Shown here: positions 34,214 through 45,787 of the stretch, one piece after another | Layout of the letters: every line of letters begins with the position of its first letter | Position numbering within the stretch: position 1 is the first letter of the stretch | Assembly (NCBI GenBank): GCA_037953625.1 | Contig: CM075650.1 | Span: 120,387,706-120,451,705 of the forward strand | Length of the DNA: 64,000 nt | Reading direction: 5' to 3' | Origin: Crotalaria pallida | Taxonomy: Eukaryota > Streptophyta > Magnoliopsida > Fabales > Fabaceae | Position numbers and translations under genes: made by a program | The notes under the pieces: model-generated | What the model saw: the letters and a program-made list of their open reading frames with translations, nothing else | Told to the model about the DNA's origin: nothing | Databases searched by the model: none

Positions 34214-37200
34214 TTACAAAAATAGATGTGGATATTCATCCCTCATCTTAGACTCTAATTTCCATGTGGAGTCAGACACTCCACCTTGCCCCCAGAGAAC
34301 TCGTACTAACGGAATCTCTTTCCCTCGCAGCTTCTTAATCCTTCTACCCTCTATTCTCACGGGTCCAAGATCAAACGTGAGATTTTCTTTCAGCGGTATC
34401 AAATCTTGTTGCAATTGCACAATCGAAGATGGATCTTGGATAAATTTGCGAAGCTGAGAGACATGGAAAACATTGTGCAGGTTGGACAAAAATGGGGGTA
34501 GGGCGATCTGATACGCGACAGGGCCTACTCGTTTCAAAATCTGATAAGGGCCGATGAACTTAGGAGATAGCTTCCTTGGCTTCATTACCCTTCCAATTCC
34601 AGTCGTTGGCACAACCCGCAGGAATACATGATCTCCTTCTTGAAATTCGAGCATGGATCTTCGTTGGTCGGCATAGCTCTTCTGGCGACTTTGAGCGATC
34701 TTCATCTTCTCTTGAATAGTCCTTACCTTTTCAGTCGTTTCTTGAACTAATTCAGGTCCGATGAGAGCCTTCTCCCCCACTTGGAACCAACATAGCGGGG
34801 TTCTACACTTCCTTCCATAGAGGGCTTCGTACGGGGCCATACCGATGCTTGCGTGATAACTATTATTGTAGGTGAATTCCACAAGCGGCAATAACCGATC
34901 CCACCCTTCTTGATATTCCAGAACACACGCTCGAAGCAGGTCTTCCAAGGATTGAATCGTCCTTTCCGATTGACCATCGGTTTGAGGGTGATAGGCGGAA
35001 CTCATCCTCAACTGCGTTCCCAATGCCTGATGTAAACTCTGCCAGAACCGGGACACGAAACGGGGATCACGATCCGATACAATACTCGAGGGAATTCCGT
35101 GCAATCTAACAATCTCCTTAATGTACAATCTTGCAAGCTTCTCCAACGGATACTGCATGTTGATGGGAATGAAATGTGCAGACTTCGTTAAGCGATCAAC
35201 CACAACCCAAATTGCATCAAAGCTTTCTCTTGTTCTTGGAAAACCACTTACGAAATCCATAGCTATTCCATCCCACTTCCATTCTGGTATGCTTAAAGGT
35301 TGTAGTTCTCCTCCAGGCTTCTTATGCTCGATCTTCGCCTTTTGGCAGACAAGGCAAGACGCTACGTAAGACGCAACATCCCTCTTTAGTCCGGGCCACC
35401 AAAACATCCTCTTCAGGTCTTGATACATCTTCGTTGATCCAGGATGCATACTCAGCTTGCTCTTGTGGGCTTCCTCTAATACAACTCTTCTTAATTCTTG
35501 ATTTGCCGGGATGCAGATTCGATTCCTGAATCTCAAAATACCATCAGATCCTAATTGGAATTCCGGTTCCACTCCTTCCATTCCTAATCTTTTCTTCTCT
35601 AGAAGCTCCTCGTCCGCTTGTTGAAGGTTTCGAACTTGACCCTCAAACTCATTTGTGATTTGCAACATTCCTAACTTGACGCAGCTCGGCTTGAACTGAA
35701 TTGCCAAATTCAAGTTGCGGAATTCTTCAATTAGCTGAGCTTCCTTTATCATCATCGTACTCATGTGCAACATCTTCCTACTGAGAGCGTCGGCTACAAC
35801 ATTAGCTTTGCCGGGGTGGTAATGCAATTCGAAGTCATAATCCTTCAGGAATTCCATCCACCTACGTTGCCTCATATTCAGTTCCTTTTGGTCGAAGAGA
35901 TACTTCAAACTTTTATGGTCGCTGAATACTTGGAACGTATTACCATACAGGTAATGTCTCCAAATCTTCAAAGCAAAGACAATGGCAGCCAATTCCAAGT
36001 CGTGAGTAGGATAGTTCCCTTCATGCACCTTCAGCTGACGAGATGCATAAGCAACAACTTTCCCTTCTTGCATCAAGACACAACCCAAACCTTGTCGAGA
36101 TGCATCACAATAAACATCGAAGCTTTTCCTAGGATCGGGCAAAATTAACACTGGAGATGATGTTAACTTGTCCTTCAACGTCTGGAAGCTAACTTCACAC
36201 TTCTCATCCCAGACAAAAGGTTGCTCTTTCCGGGTCAAACGAGTCAACGGAAGAGCCAACTTGGAAAAACCTTCGATAAACTTCCGATAATATCCAGCTA
36301 ACCCCAGAAAACTTCTTATTTCAGTAACCGTCTTTGGTCTTTCCCATTGCAAAACTGCTTCTACTTTGACCGGGTCCACAGCCACACCATCCTTTGAAAT
36401 TATATGACCCAAGAAATTGACTTTTTCAAGCCAAAATTCACACTTGGCCAGCTTAGCATATAATTTCTTTTCCTTCAAGGTCTCCAAAATAATCTTCAAA
36501 TGATTAGCGTGCTCTTTCGGATTCTTCGAATAGATGAGAATATCATCGATAAACACCACGACGAAGGAATCCAGGTTGGGTCGGAACACTCTATTCATGT
36601 AGTCCATGAATATTGCTGGAGCGTTGGTCAACCCAAATGGCATCACTACATACTCGTAGTGTCCATATCGTGACCGAAAAGCAGTCTTCGGTATATCTTC
36701 CTCCTTAACTCTGATCTGATGATATCCTGACCTCAGATCAATCTTTGAAAATACCGATGCTCCACTCACTTGATCTATCAAATCGTCGATTCTTGGCAAC
36801 GGATACTTGTTCTTGATGGTAACCTTGTTGAGTTGCCTATAATCAATGCACATCCTCATTGATCCATCCTTCTTCTTTACGAATAAAACCGGCGCTCCCC
36901 AAGGCGACACACTTGGTCTGATGAACTGCTTTTCTAACAAGTCCTCCACTTGCTTCTTTAATTTAGCTAATTCTGCTGGAGCCATACGATAAGGGGCGAT
37001 AGAGATAGGGCCAGTACCGGGGACTAGGTCAATACTGAATTCTATCTCTCGATGCGGCGGCAAACCGGGCACTTCATCGGGAAACACTTCGGGAAACTCT
37101 CGAATAACCGGAATATCTTCGATCTTTGCTTCCTCTTTCTTTTCTTCAGCGATGGTTGAAAATAGGCACACATAACCTCCAGGTTGCTTGGCCGGCGACT

Positions 37201-38527
37201 TCTCACCAGGAAAGATGATCGTTCGAACCTTGCAGTCGATTACTACATGGTTGGATGCCATCCAATCCATGCCCAAAATGACATCGATATTGGACAACGG
37301 CAAACAAATCAGATTTATTCGAGAAATATGATCTCTTATGCTAACCACACAACCGACACATGCTCTTGATGCAACAACATGAGCATTCGTGGGGGTAGAC
37401 ACACTCAGTTTAAACTGGGTCTCCGAGACAGACAAATTTAAACGCTTGACACATTCCTCCGAGATGAAGGAATGCGTTGCTCCGGAATCAAATAAAAAGC
37501 GACAAGGCATGCCATTGAGGAAATGGTTACCTTCCACAAGGTTGTCGGCCTGCTTTGCTTCCTCTCCAAACATCGTGAACACCTTTCCATTGACCCAAGG
37601 TTTGCTTCCTTGTCCTTGGTTGCTTTGACGCGGGGGTTGGCGGCACGCACGGGCGATGTGTCCGGTCCCTCCACAATTGAAACAGACTGGTGGCTTGTCC
37701 CTCCAGCATTCTTGACTAGGATGAGAGCGTCGACACTTGCTACAAATCTCTGCCGGAGCCGGAAGACTAACTGCTCCAGAAGGTTGTGCTCTTCCCTTTC
37801 CTTTGTGCCAATATGGGCCTCCACGATTTCCACGGTTATTCTTATGCTGATTGCGGTGGGGTCCATGGCTTCCTTGACTGACTTCCTTCTTGAAGTTTTT
37901 CTTCTCGAAAATGCGACATGCACTAATCAGGATTGGATAGTGACGAATCCTTTGCACGCTTACAGCTAGTTTGATATCTGACCTTAGCCCATTTTCAAAC
38001 CGGGTGCACTTCGAGTATTCGTCAGGATGATATTGGAAGTACGGGGAGTACTTCATCAGCTCCTCAAACTTTTCAGCATACTGGTCAACAGTCATGCTGC
38101 CTTGCTTCAAGTCTAAGAATTCCATCTCCTTTTGGATCCGAACATCATCCGGGAAATACCTCTCCAAGAATTTTTCCGTGAAGACTTCCCAAGAGAGCTC
38201 GCGATGATCATACTCCAAGAACTGGCGGGTCTGCTCCCACCAAGTTGCAGCTTCCCCATTCAGCATGTAGGCCGCGAACGTGACCTTCTGAACTTCCGTG
38301 AGAGTCAACGTTCGGAAAATCTTATTCATCTCAGCTAACCAAAACTGGGCTTGCTCAGGGCAACGACCACCCGAGAAGCCAGGGGGTTTACATCTACGGA
38401 AAGAATCTAGTCCTTGAAATTCAACAGGGGTTACATTGCTGGGAGGACGGGTTTGCTGCAAGTTTTCCAGGACCGCAACCATACGGGTCAGAGCCTCAGC
38501 AATGTTAGCGTTATTACGTCCAGCCAT
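34214..38527 (-). CDS. Gag-pol polyprotein with chromodomain
   Basis: One uninterrupted frame of 1,437 aa. Domains in order: gag capsid region (about 40-200; CKPPGFSGG, ATWWEQTRQF); zinc knuckle CFNCGGTGHIARAC (about 281-294); aspartic protease FDSGATHSFIS (about 344); reverse transcriptase with YVVMPFGLTNAPA and FIDDILIYS (about 630-660); RNase H starting DVYCDAS (about 805); integrase HHCC finger (about 1020-1060); DDE core (AMDFVSG, VSDRDPRF, QSERTIQ; about 1090-1190); GPY/F motif FIGPYQIL (about 1325); and a C-terminal chromodomain ending YPHLF. Order and chromodomain place it in the Tekay/Del chromovirus lineage. Key catalytic residues are present and no break was seen, so it may be functional. 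Confidence 0.95.
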   Translation of the reverse strand: MAGRNNANIAEALTRMVAVLENLQQTRPPSNVTPVEFQGLDSFRRCKPPGFSGGRCPEQAQFWLAEMNKIFRTLTLTEVQKVTFAAYMLNGEAATWWEQTRQFLEYDHRELSWEVFTEKFLERYFPDDVRIQKEMEFLDLKQGSMTVDQYAEKFEELMKYSPYFQYHPDEYSKCTRFENGLRSDIKLAVSVQRIRHYPILISACRIFEKKNFKKEVSQGSHGPHRNQHKNNRGNRGGPYWHKGKGRAQPSGAVSLPAPAEICSKCRRSHPSQECWRDKPPVCFNCGGTGHIARACRQPPRQSNQGQGSKPWVNGKVFTMFGEEAKQADNLVEGNHFLNGMPCRFLFDSGATHSFISEECVKRLNLSVSETQFKLSVSTPTNAHVVASRACVGCVVSIRDHISRINLICLPLSNIDVILGMDWMASNHVVIDCKVRTIIFPGEKSPAKQPGGYVCLFSTIAEEKKEEAKIEDIPVIREFPEVFPDEVPGLPPHREIEFSIDLVPGTGPISIAPYRMAPAELAKLKKQVEDLLEKQFIRPSVSPWGAPVLFVKKKDGSMRMCIDYRQLNKVTIKNKYPLPRIDDLIDQVSGASVFSKIDLRSGYHQIRVKEEDIPKTAFRSRYGHYEYVVMPFGLTNAPAIFMDYMNRVFRPNLDSFVVVFIDDILIYSKNPKEHANHLKIILETLKEKKLYAKLAKCEFWLEKVNFLGHIISKDGVAVDPVKVEAVLQWERPKTVTEIRSFLGLAGYYRKFIEGFSKLALPLTRLTRKEQPFVWDEKCEVSFQTLKDKLTSSPVLILPDPRKSFDVYCDASRQGLGCVLMQEGKVVAYASRQLKVHEGNYPTHDLELAAIVFALKIWRHYLYGNTFQVFSDHKSLKYLFDQKELNMRQRRWMEFLKDYDFELHYHPGKANVVADALSRKMLHMSTMMIKEAQLIEEFRNLNLAIQFKPSCVKLGMLQITNEFEGQVRNLQQADEELLEKKRLGMEGVEPEFQLGSDGILRFRNRICIPANQELRRVVLEEAHKSKLSMHPGSTKMYQDLKRMFWWPGLKRDVASYVASCLVCQKAKIEHKKPGGELQPLSIPEWKWDGIAMDFVSGFPRTRESFDAIWVVVDRLTKSAHFIPINMQYPLEKLARLYIKEIVRLHGIPSSIVSDRDPRFVSRFWQSLHQALGTQLRMSSAYHPQTDGQSERTIQSLEDLLRACVLEYQEGWDRLLPLVEFTYNNSYHASIGMAPYEALYGRKCRTPLCWFQVGEKALIGPELVQETTEKVRTIQEKMKIAQSRQKSYADQRRSMLEFQEGDHVFLRVVPTTGIGRVMKPRKLSPKFIGPYQILKRVGPVAYQIALPPFLSNLHNVFHVSQLRKFIQDPSSIVQLQQDLIPLKENLTFDLGPVRIEGRRIKKLRGKEIPLVRVLWGQGGVSDSTWKLESKMRDEYPHLFL

Positions 38528-38659
38528 CTATCTTACAGAATCCAAAAGGGAAAACTTAATTAGATTCTGCTATTCTATATCTCAAAATGCAAACATGATT
38601 CTAGAGTATGCAATGGTTAGTGTGTAAGGCCACACTCCAAGGCCGAGAGTTGAACCATT

Positions 38660-38671
38660 GCTCTGATACCA
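38660..38671 (-). other. Primer-binding site, tRNA-Met (Tekay-1)
   Basis: TGGTATCAGAGC on the minus strand, complementary to the 3' end of initiator tRNA-Met, five bases after the 5' LTR. Confidence 0.85.
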
Positions 38672-39032
38672 CTAAATGTGACGACCCAACTTTTATTCCA
38701 AAACTTAATATTCATTCTTAGAAAATTCGACCATTTTTTTTTTTTTGAAACTAAAAGTCAGTCATCATCCATTATCGAGTCTTTGCGGAAATTATAATTA
38801 TCATGAAAGAAACTATTCATATTATATTTCATAAGAAGGAAAGTACATTTCCATTACATCAAAACCATCAACACTAGGTTTAACTTAAGTACTCTAGGTC
38901 ATTACATTATATTACATATCTTACAACAAAATTTATAATAACCTTGAGCAACTGGTTCGGAACTCAAAATATCAAATAGATAAGAGAAACCTGATGAGTA
39001 GCACTATCCACACTCCAACATCCCAACTCAAC

Positions 39033-39512
39033 TCAATCATCAGTTCCCCACTGACTACCGGTTGAGTTGTCCATGAAATCATCATCAGCCACCGGGTCAG
39101 CATCCTCCACCGGATCCTCATCCTCTATCGGATCCTCCTCCTCCTCCTCATGTGCCGGTTCAGATGGCACATATACCGGAGTCCGAGATCGGGCTCTAGT
39201 GGAAGGACGAGAGGGAGCAGGAACCTCCAAAATAATTCTTTCTTCAGAGGGTGATGGACTTGGTGGGAGGGTGCGTCTCGGAAAACGTCTTGGCGATGGT
39301 GGTGGTGTTCCATGCCGAAACACAAAATTGGGCGGAATGTGCATAATGTACATCATTGGGATTCTCGTCCTACGCGGACGCATTCGGGACCATGGGTTCG
39401 GGTGACGGAAAATAACTTTCACGTCTCCCTCATAGATGGCCCGATGATCCTCGAAGTTCCACTCCCCATTAGGGAGCGGCCTCATCTCCACGCAAATCAT
39501 GTTCCTGGCCAT
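39033..39512 (-). CDS. LTR-encoded protein, 159 aa (5' LTR copy)
   Basis: Same ORF as at 31339-31818, with three amino-acid differences between the two LTR copies (Glu/Lys near residue 31, Pro/Ser near 73, Ser/Pro near 145, 3' LTR copy first). This copy lies upstream of the primer site and gag, so it is the one expected on the genomic RNA. The acceptor-like TTGTAG precedes the ATG at 39516-39521. After the stop a CAG|GTTTCT (about 38982-38990) could serve as a donor. Confidence 0.65.
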   Translation of the reverse strand: MARNMICVEMRPLPNGEWNFEDHRAIYEGDVKVIFRHPNPWSRMRPRRTRIPMMYIMHIPPNFVFRHGTPPPSPRRFPRRTLPPSPSPSEERIILEVPAPSRPSTRARSRTPVYVPSEPAHEEEEEDPIEDEDPVEDADPVADDDFMDNSTGSQWGTDD

Positions 39513-40469
39513 GACCTACAACAAGGGATTAGGAGTGAGTCATAGCTAAACACAATAACAAATGAGCATAACAGAGGCTAGAAATAACAAGCACAAGTTT
39601 CCAGATAGCAATAATAAATGCATATGTATATGCTCAAACTGTCTTTTATAATATTTCATTTAGTTTCGTGATGCATGCCTACTCTCCATTCATGCTACGC
39701 GGTTCGGCATCCGAGTATCTCAGGCTCGGGATATTCATAATCCTATGGTTCATCAAACCGGAGCGTATTCACAACCCAGGCGTCACGATTTGATTGGGAA
39801 TTTGGCCATCATAACATTTTCATGTTACGGAATCCAAATCATCACAGCATCTTCGTGCTATGGCATCACAGCTATCTCAGGGCTGCGGAATACTTCTACC
39901 TATACCGGATTCCACTATCAAAATCGGAGCATCTCCATGCATGTCAATGTCACATAATTGTTCATTGTCTTTTTCTCTTTTAATTCATATCTTTGAATAT
40001 CATGCCTCCAATATAGAGACCCAAAATTCATAATCCTTCTTGCTTATAACCATCTTTTCATCATTTTTTTGCATTAACTGGTGCTTGTGCTTTCCAAAAA
40101 TTCCATCAGCGGCCCAGCCACTTTGTGATGGTTTTATACAATAGGAATTTAATTACGTTGTCATTAATTTGTGCAACGACCCCATCTAGGACTCCCAAAA
40201 TATCAACCAAGTGGGTAAAAACTTCCACTGGGACGTGGGAATAAAATCAACCAAATGGGTGTACGCACCTCCATTGGGACATCCTGTCCGAATATGTCAA
40301 CCACTGAATAAAATTCCAGTAGGACTCATCCAGGATAAAATCAACCAATGGGATTAAATCTATAGATATTAAGAACAGAAATTAAAATTTAAGCATATAG
40401 GAGTTTAGACGAGTTAATCTTTAATTACTTCATAAAGAAGTAAAGATTTTCTGAAAATTATTTTAAATT

Positions 40470-40588
40470 ACTCGAGTAGTTCTTCACATACTCGAGTGTT
40501 CATGTAAAATTACTCGAGTCCTTCAAGACATACTCGAGTGTTCTTCCCATTTTCCAGAATACTCGAGTCTTTCTTCAATTACTCGAGT
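40470..40588 (-). promoter_or_regulatory. Leader palindrome cluster, 5' LTR
   Basis: The six ACTCGAGT of this cluster are conserved here with the same 20-bp dyad spacing as in the other LTR. Confidence 0.85.
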
Positions 40589-41639
40589 GTTTTAGTAGCA
40601 GCAGCACCAGTTTCTGCACTTTATAATGCCAATTCGAGTTCAGAGCCTTTCCTTTCCACTTTTATGCAAAACAGTAACTTAGATACATAAAATAAACATG
40701 TTAGAACATGTAATCAATATTGAAACAACATCAAATGCAATAAATCACAAAATCAACATAAACTTAGCAAATAACCCTTTCACATATGATTTTCATTTCC
40801 TTTTGTTTTTAACTTCGAAAATTGATCCAGTGAGCATCATTAGGTCCATTTAGACATGTTTGGTTTATAAAAACTTGGGTTTATGACCTCTATGTCATAT
40901 TCCCAATTCAAACTTCACCCCTTGATGAACCATATGAGGTTCCTACATTTCCAGCTTGAAATAACTCATTCTAGTATTTAGATAACTCCTCCCTTACCTT
41001 AGAGAAGCTAATCAACAAGTAAAACGACAGAGAAATCGGTTGGATCAAAAATCCAAATTCTGGACTTGGTGAAAAAGAGTTGAACAGGCTGACTTTGGCC
41101 ACAGATTTCACTACGGATTTGGCATGAAAAGAATGAAACAAGTTAGTTTCAGAAACTAGGATATACTAACTTTAATCAGAAACAAGTTTGACACGAAAAG
41201 AATCCATGAATTTACCAAACGATTTCAATGAAGATGAATACTTGAGACTGAATGTTACTCTGTTTTTCTCAGTTTTGAACCTCCAACTTTGTAGGCCTAG
41301 AACCTGATCTTCAGAAGGCTATTTGAAGTGATTTCGAGTTCTAATTCAAGAATGAAATCAGAACTTCGGTTTGTGTTTAGGTTTCAAGGAAAATGAGTGA
41401 GGATTGAGAGAGAGAACAAAGGGATCAAAGTGAACTCTGTAAAACAGGGAAATTTCTGGTCAAATTCGGGTTTTGGAACTTCAGAGGTGTTGATGCTTCA
41501 CCCAAGCATCAATTTATAGTCTAAGAGTACTTCAACTCGAAGTAAGGTTCAGCTCTATGCTTGTCACGTCAAGAAACCGCGTTTTGGTGCGAAATTAATT
41601 ATAAAACCAACTTGTACATTTAGCCAGACTGCTCTATTT

Positions 41640-41786
41640 ACTCGAGTCTTTTTCTTTCTACTCGAGTATATTTCAAAAACTCAAGAACACTCGAGTCTTT
41701 TCTGACATACTCGAGTCTTTTGACTCAAAATTCAAATTTTCAAACAGATAGTGATTATACTCGAGTACCCTCTACAATACTCGAGT
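41640..41786 (-). promoter_or_regulatory. U3 palindrome cluster, 5' LTR
   Basis: Six ACTCGAGT in three 20-bp dyads, as in the other LTR, upstream of the TATA box at about 41513. Confidence 0.85.
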
Positions 41787-42173
41787 AAAATATCTTAATT
41801 TCAGAAAAATCATTATTTTATTCAACACATTTATTTATTTTGTTTATAAAAATACAGGACCTTACACACGTTATGTACGTTACAATTTATATTATTATGA
41901 TGGGACGTTATCTACACACTATATTCATGAATCAATACTAAATTCACAAGTAACAAGTGTATATATGCATGTAAAATTTGCCATTCAATATATATACAAT
42001 TGTTATAGGCACTCAATGTACTATATCTTATTTGCGTCATCTTCTTTTTATAGTGGTAATATTGCTTCAACTTTTTGAAGCTTTTCTTAGTTCATTTTCG
42101 TGAAATATTTTAAGATATTATTTTTTTATCATGTTGGAGATTTTGAATGTGCAAGAAAATTGATAATAGTGTG

Positions 42174-42177
<4 letters not shown>

Positions 42178-42216
<39 letters not shown>
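42178..42216. repeat. (TA)n microsatellite
   Basis: About 19 uninterrupted TA units within Helitron H3 sequence. Confidence 0.95.
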
Positions 42217-42217
<1 letters not shown>

Positions 42218-42306
42218 CTTCATCTCTATAATTTATGCTCTTCTATTTATTCTATTGGAAATTTACTATTTATTTTTTAATCATATTTTAATAGTAAGAA
42301 GTTCAT

Positions 42307-43693
42307 TGACACGCCCAGGAAATAAAACCATCGATTCCAACTCTTTTCTCCAAGGCAAAGATCAAATGATCTTAGATTCTGACTCAAAAAGAGACTCAAA
42401 GACTCCAATCTTGAAACAATAACTCAAACTTTTGAACAATCTCTAAGTGAGTTGCTCAAACACAAGACTCAAGAAGAAACATCAAAAGAAAAACACTCTC
42501 AAACACTCAATTGATGATCACGGTTTTGATCATCATACAAGTCTCTAGAACCAACTCTTTTTGTATTTTTGTGAAGGATGAACACACATGTGTTCTTAGA
42601 CTCAAAACAAAAATAAAGACAACACATAGGATAGGAAGATGACGCCACTCTTCAAGGAAGAAAGAACCATCTTGCTCCACATAGCATCACACCATGGAAG
42701 ACTTGAGTCTTGGTTCAATCACTGAACCTTCAAGAGAATCACTCTCTTGAGTGAGGAAGGCATCACGCCTCTCGTGGACAAGGCACACGCGTTTTTACCC
42801 AAATCAAAGTTCTCCCTTTCATTCATGCAAAGCTTACATTATATAGAGTTACAATCTGTTCTCATGGCTGCCTTGGATTCCTATACACGTGAAAGACTAA
42901 GAAGGCTAGCCATGATTGAGCAATTAAGCCTAACAAATGCTCATGAATACCAATGTAACCTATACGGCCCCTTAATGCTACAATTCATTACAAGAATGTA
43001 ACTTATATGGCTCATCGTGGCCTAATGATGATGAAAAACGTCCAGCCTTTAATGTGGCTTCATGGTCGTGTGTTAATGGCCTCATGAATGTTGAATTCAT
43101 TTCATAACCTCCTCTTGCTCTTCAATTCTTGGCCGCCACATTGATGGCCTCATGATGATATGATTTCAAATTGTAACCTTCTTCATTAATATGGCCGTGA
43201 GGTATTGAATGCCCCCATTGAATTGGCAGTTCAATTTGTAACTTCTATGTCTTGATAGCTCCATGAATGAGAAGAATCTTTCTACTTTATTCTTCTTTCC
43301 TTGCATGAATTTGAATGATGATTGATGCTTAGTGGAAGTCTTTTAAACCCTCCATTCTCTTATGAAATATGTTACTTAATAGTTGTGGTTACAAAACATT
43401 AAAGATAATTTAAATCTATTAATGATTTCGTAACGTTCAATTAAGTAGCATTTTATAACCCACTTAATTTGCATTCAATCACATTCATTCCTTTCCTTTC
43501 CTCTTTCCAATTTCGTGCACCTCCATGCCTGCACATGTAGTGACCTTATTTCATGAGGATAAGTGTCTTTATTAAGGGTATGTGTCCTTCATAAGGGAAC
43601 CTTTAAGGGCAGTCACTTAAATTCTTCAAACTCTGAGCATATTGTTTTAGGTTTGTATTTGAGTTTCCATGGTCCCTCCAGAGGAGGATATCA
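42307..43693 (-). repeat. 3' LTR of LARD-like element
   Basis: Near copy of 45788-47172. It contains the inverted repeat TGATGATCA...TGATCATCA at about 42510-42535. The plus-strand frame 42747-43001 is not conserved in a way that suggests coding. Confidence 0.9.
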
Positions 43694-43706
43694 TTCCCTC
43701 CCTCTT
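43694..43706 (-). other. Polypurine tract of LARD-like element
   Basis: AAGAGGGAGGGAA on the minus strand, directly before the 3' LTR. Confidence 0.75.
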
Positions 43707-45773
43707 GAAGAGGATTTGCCCTCAAATCCTGAAGGTCCTAAAACAAAGTACACTCTCATCAGTTCAAAACAAAGAACTTGGAAAACACATTCTCTTACCC
43801 TTCAAGCATCAAGCTCATTGACACTTTCTTATTCTTGACCTGTCTAATGTCCTAGACAAGGACTTATTGCCTTCAACTGTTGTGCTCATTCCTATCCACA
43901 AGGATCAAACACAACAATGATAAAATCACCCTTACTATTGCTAGATTGTGATGGACAACTCCAACAACAGCTTCAACTTGACTTGACCCATGCTTTGGCT
44001 TCACACCTGTTTGAAACTAGAGAACTAAAAATTCTAGTCCTAAACAAATGAAAAGTTACATGAACTATTACATGATTATACGGGTCTTGACTCAAATCAA
44101 GATAAAAGACTCAAACTAAAAAGATTCAATGATAAGAATTCAAACTAAATTGAAAATTCCTATCTAGACACATGGTTGCTCATTGAAACATGCTCTCAAT
44201 CTTCACAGTTGAGGCATTGGTGATTGTACCCCCATTGGTACTTCATTCTTGCAACCTGAAATCCAAATAAACAAAAAGATTTCACAAGTTATGTGTTAGA
44301 AAGATAGAATTTAAGCAAAGTCTCCACTCTTGTTTTCACTCAAAGTGTTTGCACTCATATTACTCAAAGTGTTTGCACTCTTTGCGTTTTGCTCAAGCTC
44401 TCTTTGCTTTTCATTCTTTTTCACAAGTGTTTCACTCTCAAGCATCTCACTTTTAAGTGTTTCACTCATGCTTTCTTTCACTCCCACGAATGTTTCACCC
44501 TTAAGCATCTCACTCTCAAGTGTTACATTTATGTTCTCTTGCTCTCTTTTTCTTCTCATGGATTGGTCCAAAAACTTCGTCCACCAAAGCCACTTCTTTC
44601 AATTGTGCCATGTTTCATAATCTCTTGATGTTGGCTCCACAAGGTTTTGTAAGAATGCAACATTAAAAATTTTCAGCAACCTAGAGACTCCAAGACTCTA
44701 TGACTCAAAGACTTAAAGTCTCAAAACTCAAAAACTCAAAGTGTGTTTAAAAGACTCAACAACTAATGACCAAACATAAAAGGAAAAATGTTCAGCCACT
44801 AACTCAAACACACTATAACAACTCAAGACACAAAACAAAGACTCAATAATGTGTATAAAACTCAACTCTTCTTGACCAAAAACATCTCATCCTATTCGGC
44901 CAAGGCAAATTTTTAATACACTATTGTTATAACAACTACCAACACACAAAGACTCAAACTGTTTTTGACCAAAATCAAAGAGCCTAATTCGGCCAAGATG
45001 CAAAACAAACACTAAGAAATGCAACAAATCGAATCCCAAGACTCAACATACTTGGCCACGGTTTTTACATAAAACCGATTTAGTAACAAAAAGAAAAGGC
45101 GACAAGATAACAAAAACTGCCACGGTTTGGACAAAAAACAACTTTAGTGACAAAAGAATTCGTGACTAGGCAACAACACAAATTTTGCCACAGTTTTAAA
45201 GAACCAAAACAACCACAAATTTTGACACAACTACACAAACAACAACAAAACTAAAAACAGCCACTATTTGTTTGAACCACGGTTTTGGTAAATCACCCAA
45301 TTCGCCACGGTTCTCACAGGACAACGCAAATAGACGCACAACGACTAACGACGACTCAACCTAAAAACAGCCACGGTTTTGTATATAACACAACAAAACT
45401 ATCACGATTTTAAAGTTGCACACAACGACACAAATTAGGGACAGATCAAACAGTCACGATTTTGTTTTTGAATATAACACATCAAAAAGAAATCAGCTAC
45501 AGTTTGATTTGTCTCAAACTGGGCAAAACAAGAACGACTCAAAAATGATTCATATGACTCAAGTATGAATCAAACTCAAAAATAAATGACTCAATTTTTT
45601 TTTATTTTTTTCTTTTTTTTTTCAAGACTCAATAAGAAAAAATACCTTAGAAGAATTTGAATCTTCTTCACCACTTGATGAGTGGTTCATGGCTTGCTCA
45701 TACCAAGTTGATATCCACCTTTTTCATACCACTTTGATATGTCTTGGACATTCCCTCTAAGGAGAAAAGTTTG
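43707..45773 (-). other. LARD interior, no coding domain
   Basis: No retroviral-type domain is present. One minus-strand frame (44311-44571) encodes a Lys/Glu-rich repeated peptide (SEMLKGET, SEMLESET) and looks like low-complexity sequence. About 45040-45480 carries many GCCACGGTTT repeats with A-rich spacers. Confidence 0.6.
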
Positions 45774-45785
45774 GCTTTGATACCA
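45774..45785 (-). other. Primer-binding site of LARD-like element
   Basis: TGGTATCAAAGC on the minus strand, two bases after the 5' LTR. It matches initiator tRNA-Met except at one position. Confidence 0.75.
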
Positions 45786-45787
45786 CT

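Larger units (their letters stand above)
30984..41866 (-). mobile_element. Intact chromodomain Gypsy element (Tekay/Del-like), Tekay-1
   Basis: 10,883 bp, flanked by the TSD CACGT (30979-30983 and 41867-41871). LTRs of 3,188 and 3,190 bp are near identical; I counted roughly a dozen differences by eye. A Met-tRNA primer site, a polypurine tract and one uninterrupted gag-pol frame are present. All parts needed for transposition look complete, and the LTR similarity implies a recent insertion. It is nested in Helitron H3. Confidence 0.95.
38677..41866 (-). repeat. 5' LTR of Tekay-1
   Basis: Near-identical to 30984-34171. It includes the TATA box (about 41513-41518), the U3 cluster (41640-41786) and the leader cluster (40470-40588). 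As 5' LTR it would drive the genomic transcript. Confidence 0.95.

Noticed and set aside
42178..42216. (TA)n tract considered as a possible replication or matrix-attachment signal.
   Set aside because: An ordinary microsatellite; nothing else supports a special role.
42747..43001. 84-aa plus-strand frame inside the LARD LTR.
   Set aside because: Antisense to the element, and an indel in the second LTR copy breaks it.
44311..44571. 86-aa Lys/Glu-rich frame in the LARD-like interior as a possible gag remnant.
   Set aside because: Low-complexity SEMLE/SETL repeats without a zinc knuckle or gag motif.
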